From Campylobacteraceae bacterium (GTDB lineage: Bacteria; Campylobacterota; Campylobacteria; Campylobacterales; Sulfurovaceae): DNA of 7,700 bases. The translations under genes and the position numbers were made by a program. Location of the stretch: contig JALSQJ010000210.1 in the NCBI GenBank assembly GCA_026985495.1, positions 1 through 7,700 of the forward strand. Reading direction: 5' to 3'. Below, one piece after another: positions 6,031 to 7,700 of the stretch; position 1 is the stretch's first letter, and each line of letters begins with the position of its first letter. A model generated the notes under the pieces. That model had not been told where the DNA came from. It ran no database searches and saw nothing but the letters and a program-made list of their open reading frames with translations.

Positions 6031-6504
6031 TTATATCTGGCGTTTTAAACGCTCTATTCGCTCTTCCTCTCTTGAGATATCTAAAGATGAATATAACTTA
6101 CTCTCTTCATATTTTATTCTCTCCATCAAAATATCAGCCAAAGTTGTTAATGTTTCAAAAAATTCATCATCTAACTCTACTGATTTGCGTGTATATTTTG
6201 TTAAAAATACCATAAGCGTCTGTTTTGTATCTTTAAAGGTTTCTAAAAACTCTTCTGTATTTTTTTGATTTTCATAAGAGAGTCTATTTCCATCTTTGAT
6301 AAGCCGATAAAATTCAATATTCTCATCTGTAATATGGTCAATAACTATATTATTTAGGTTTATTAATATCTTTTTCGCTTTTTTATGATTATTTTTAGAA
6401 TATTCTGCAATAACATTATGAACTAAAACAACTATCTTTTCATGCTCTTTTGTCCATTTTCTTACCATTTTTTGATTTTTTGTTAAAAATAAAGATGAAA
6501 ACAT
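6031..6504 (-). CDS. hemerythrin-like (HHE-type) helical protein
   Basis: A 157-residue, cytoplasmic, all-helical protein with no signal peptide. KWTKEHEKIVVLVHNVIAEY (16-35) gives H21 and H29, VIDHITDENIEFY (54-66) gives H57 and E61, and ERIKYEESKLY (128-138) gives the E-E-x-x-L-Y ending common in hemerythrin-type proteins. The order and spacing fit the HHE cation-binding family, whose members bind non-heme di-iron and sense or carry O2 or NO. The third helix (about 82-105) has no histidine, so part of the classical seven-ligand set is missing and metal binding is uncertain. The frame is open to an ATG at 6555, but AAAAAGG lies 7 nt before ATG 6504 and the candidate promoter lies between the two, so 6504 is chosen. 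Confidence 0.7.
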   Translation of the reverse strand: MFSSLFLTKNQKMVRKWTKEHEKIVVLVHNVIAEYSKNNHKKAKKILINLNNIVIDHITDENIEFYRLIKDGNRLSYENQKNTEEFLETFKDTKQTLMVFLTKYTRKSVELDDEFFETLTTLADILMERIKYEESKLYSSLDISREEERIERLKRQI

Positions 6505-6538
6505 AATAAAACCTTTTTGATTATTTATAGTTAAAATA

Positions 6539-6547
6539 ATTATAACA
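6539..6547 (-). promoter_or_regulatory. extended -10 promoter of the hemerythrin-like gene
   Basis: The minus strand reads TGTTATAAT (6547-6539), a perfect TATAAT with the TGn extension and no clear -35. A start site near 6532 gives a leader of about 28 nt with the AAAAAGG site. It lies downstream of the ATG at 6555, which argues against that longer reading. Confidence 0.55.
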
Positions 6548-6574
6548 TAAAACATTTAAGATAGTATAAAAAAA

Positions 6575-7495
6575 TTATTCACTTTTGAAGTAAATCCCAA
6601 AATTAATTAAAAAACGATATGAAGTTTTAAAGTCATTTATACTCCTCTTTAATATAGAGGGTGAAAGTTCATAATAAACCCAATCTTTATAAAAAATATC
6701 TCTGTAAGATGAGTGTAAATAGTAATAATTAACATTAGATTTTTCAAATCTTTGAAGATTAGAGGATATACCTAAACCAAAATTTACTTGTTGCTTTTCA
6801 TTGAAAAAATAGACAAAAGAGAAGTCATCAAAAAGTGTTAAGAACGTATTGTTCGTACTATGATATAGATTATTATTAAAAGTTAAATAGAAGTTATCGA
6901 AAAATGTATATAAAGAGTTAAACTCAAAATTATTTTCAATTTCACCATCACTATAATAGCGAAATCTATTTAGTAATTGAGAACGATGTTTATTTGCATT
7001 ATAGAGTTCATACTTGGCATTAATATTTAAATAAGGGACTAAATTACGCTTACGAAAACGCACACCTCCTCCAAGCTGAAGATGAAAAGTCTCTTTTAGA
7101 TAGGTAAAATATTCTAAACGTAAATAATAGCGTTTATCTTGTAAGTCTTGATTATTTAGTGCTGTACCATCATATAAAAGATTATCTGAGTTTTCATCCT
7201 CAAATACCAGACGTAATTTTTTTTGAATTTTAGGTAAGTTCACTCTTAAACGAAAACGTACATCTTTTTCCCTATCCAAATAGCTCTCTTTGGCAAAAGA
7301 AGTTGAAAATTCTGCATAGGTTGTACTTGATAATGAATTATTATCATCTTCTATAAAATAATCATCTATACTGTTCGACGTATTAACCAGCACCTTACAT
7401 AAACGATTATGATACTCATCAAATAAGCTAATATCATCTTTTGCATTGAGTAGAGAAAGAAAAGAGATAATAAACGTAAGTTTTATTATTGTCAT
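6575..7495 (-). CDS. predicted outer-membrane beta-barrel protein, function unknown
   Basis: A 306-residue protein. Residues 1-18 form a short signal peptide (MTIIKLTFIISFLSLLNA, cut before KDD). From about residue 57 the chain alternates polar and aromatic residues in short strands separated by acidic, Asn-rich turns (for example RFRLRVNLP, KRYYLRLEYFTYL, GGGVRFRK, YLNINAKYEL, VNFGLGISSNLQRF, YRFLINFGIYF), as expected for a barrel of roughly 12-14 strands. The C-terminus, GIYFKSE, lacks a terminal aromatic, though F303 is close. One cysteine, C33, follows a conserved-looking YHNRLCKVLV segment before the barrel. I do not recognise the family. No Shine-Dalgarno precedes the ATG. Instead a TATAAT lies 8 nt upstream, so the message may be leaderless, or it may be co-transcribed with the small gene upstream. 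Confidence 0.72.
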   Translation of the reverse strand: MTIIKLTFIISFLSLLNAKDDISLFDEYHNRLCKVLVNTSNSIDDYFIEDDNNSLSSTTYAEFSTSFAKESYLDREKDVRFRLRVNLPKIQKKLRLVFEDENSDNLLYDGTALNNQDLQDKRYYLRLEYFTYLKETFHLQLGGGVRFRKRNLVPYLNINAKYELYNANKHRSQLLNRFRYYSDGEIENNFEFNSLYTFFDNFYLTFNNNLYHSTNNTFLTLFDDFSFVYFFNEKQQVNFGLGISSNLQRFEKSNVNYYYLHSSYRDIFYKDWVYYELSPSILKRSINDFKTSYRFLINFGIYFKSE

Positions 7496-7503
7496 AATAA
7501 AAA

Positions 7504-7509
7504 TTATAA
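7504..7509 (-). promoter_or_regulatory. -10 box immediately before the beta-barrel gene
   Basis: Perfect TATAAT on the minus strand, with only 8 nt between it and the ATG at 7495. A start site at normal distance would fall at or within a couple of bases of the ATG. No clear -35 is visible. Confidence 0.4.
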
Positions 7510-7516
7510 TAAGTTT

Positions 7517-7666
7517 TAACTGATGTTACGATAAGATGAAAAAAACCCCTCAAAGCCTATTCTTATAATACCGAACTACTAAAAGCCCAACACCCACAAG
7601 CCCAAATATAAAAATAATCGACCCCACAATGACCTCTGTGGGGATAGGTTGGCTTAAGTCAAACAT
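7517..7666 (-). CDS. small single-span membrane protein, function unknown
   Basis: An ORF of 49 codons beginning MFDLSQPIPT, followed by one hydrophobic span (about residues 12-31, rich in V, I, G, F and L) and a short basic segment (VRYYK), predicting an N-out, C-in orientation. AGAGG lies 6 nt before the ATG, and the ATG follows the stop of the upstream gene by a single base, so it looks like a genuine operon member. The hydrophobic region and start are well supported. The C-terminal dozen residues are less certain: a one-base difference around 7550-7560 would instead end the protein at about 38 residues at a TGA there. It uses GGG and CGG codons more than its neighbours. It is not recognised as CcoQ, CydX or another known small subunit. 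Confidence 0.55.
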
Positions 7667-7667
7667 C

Positions 7668-7700
7668 TTAAACCTCTAAAGTAGCTACTACTTTGGCACA
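7668..7700 (-). CDS. C-terminal end of an unidentified gene (partial)
   Basis: The minus strand from the right edge reads CAKVVATLEV followed by TAA at 7670-7668, one base before the ATG of the small membrane protein. Ten residues are too few to identify the product. The tight spacing and the ribosome site inside its last codons are the only support for it being coding. Confidence 0.45.
   Translation of the reverse strand, partial: CAKVVATLEV

Noticed and set aside
6013..6048. An 11-codon plus-strand ORF beginning MKLIKYLYLAF
   Set aside because: Too short, no ribosome site, and overlaps the end of the hemerythrin-like gene on the other strand.
6040..6052. GCGTTTTAAACGC near-palindrome at the end of the hemerythrin-like gene, considered as a terminator
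   Set aside because: It lies in the last codons with no T-run after it on the minus strand; likely a codon coincidence.
6505..6555. A 17-residue N-terminal extension of the hemerythrin-like protein
   Set aside because: The extended -10 box and ribosome site lie downstream of ATG 6555, and the added residues are hydrophobic and unlike the family's start.

Overview
The window is AT-rich DNA that looks like Campylobacterota (the former Epsilonproteobacteria), probably a sulfur-oxidising genus such as Sulfurovum or Sulfurimonas. The basis is the protein character of RuvA, MurJ and Ddl, an OprD-type porin with the motifs common in that phylum, a paired YeeE/YedE sulfur transporter and a hemerythrin-like protein. 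The genus is an inference from protein character; no database search was possible.

Left part (1-1075): the start of ddl (D-Ala-D-Ala ligase, minus strand, running off the window) and a complete ruvA (minus strand) are separated by a 265-bp non-coding element (111-375). It has 31-bp terminal inverted repeats with one mismatch and a 5-bp target duplication, TTATA. The interior is almost wholly self-complementary: two long hairpins flank a tiny central one, so a single strand can fold into a cloverleaf. The tips of the two long hairpins carry the same motif in opposite orientation with a compensatory base-pair change, although their stem sequences are unrelated. This is the most notable item in the window. 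The ruvA leader holds a terminator-like hairpin between a candidate promoter and the gene.

Middle (1076-3287): murJ (lipid II flippase) and a secreted coiled-coil LysM protein lie on the plus strand. With ddl they give this part a cell-wall theme. They converge on the next operon.

Right-centre (3298-5890): a minus-strand operon with a good extended -10 promoter encodes two YeeE/YedE half-transporters separated by 1 nt, then an OprD-family porin. An intrinsic terminator built from the porin's last codons closes it. The likely role is uptake or export of thiosulfate or a related sulfur compound, with the porin as the outer-membrane route.

Right end (6031-7700): all on the minus strand are a small hemerythrin-like helical protein with its own promoter, a predicted outer-membrane beta-barrel protein of unknown function, a small single-span membrane protein, and the last codons of an unidentified upstream gene. 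The small protein starts 1 nt after that gene's stop codon.
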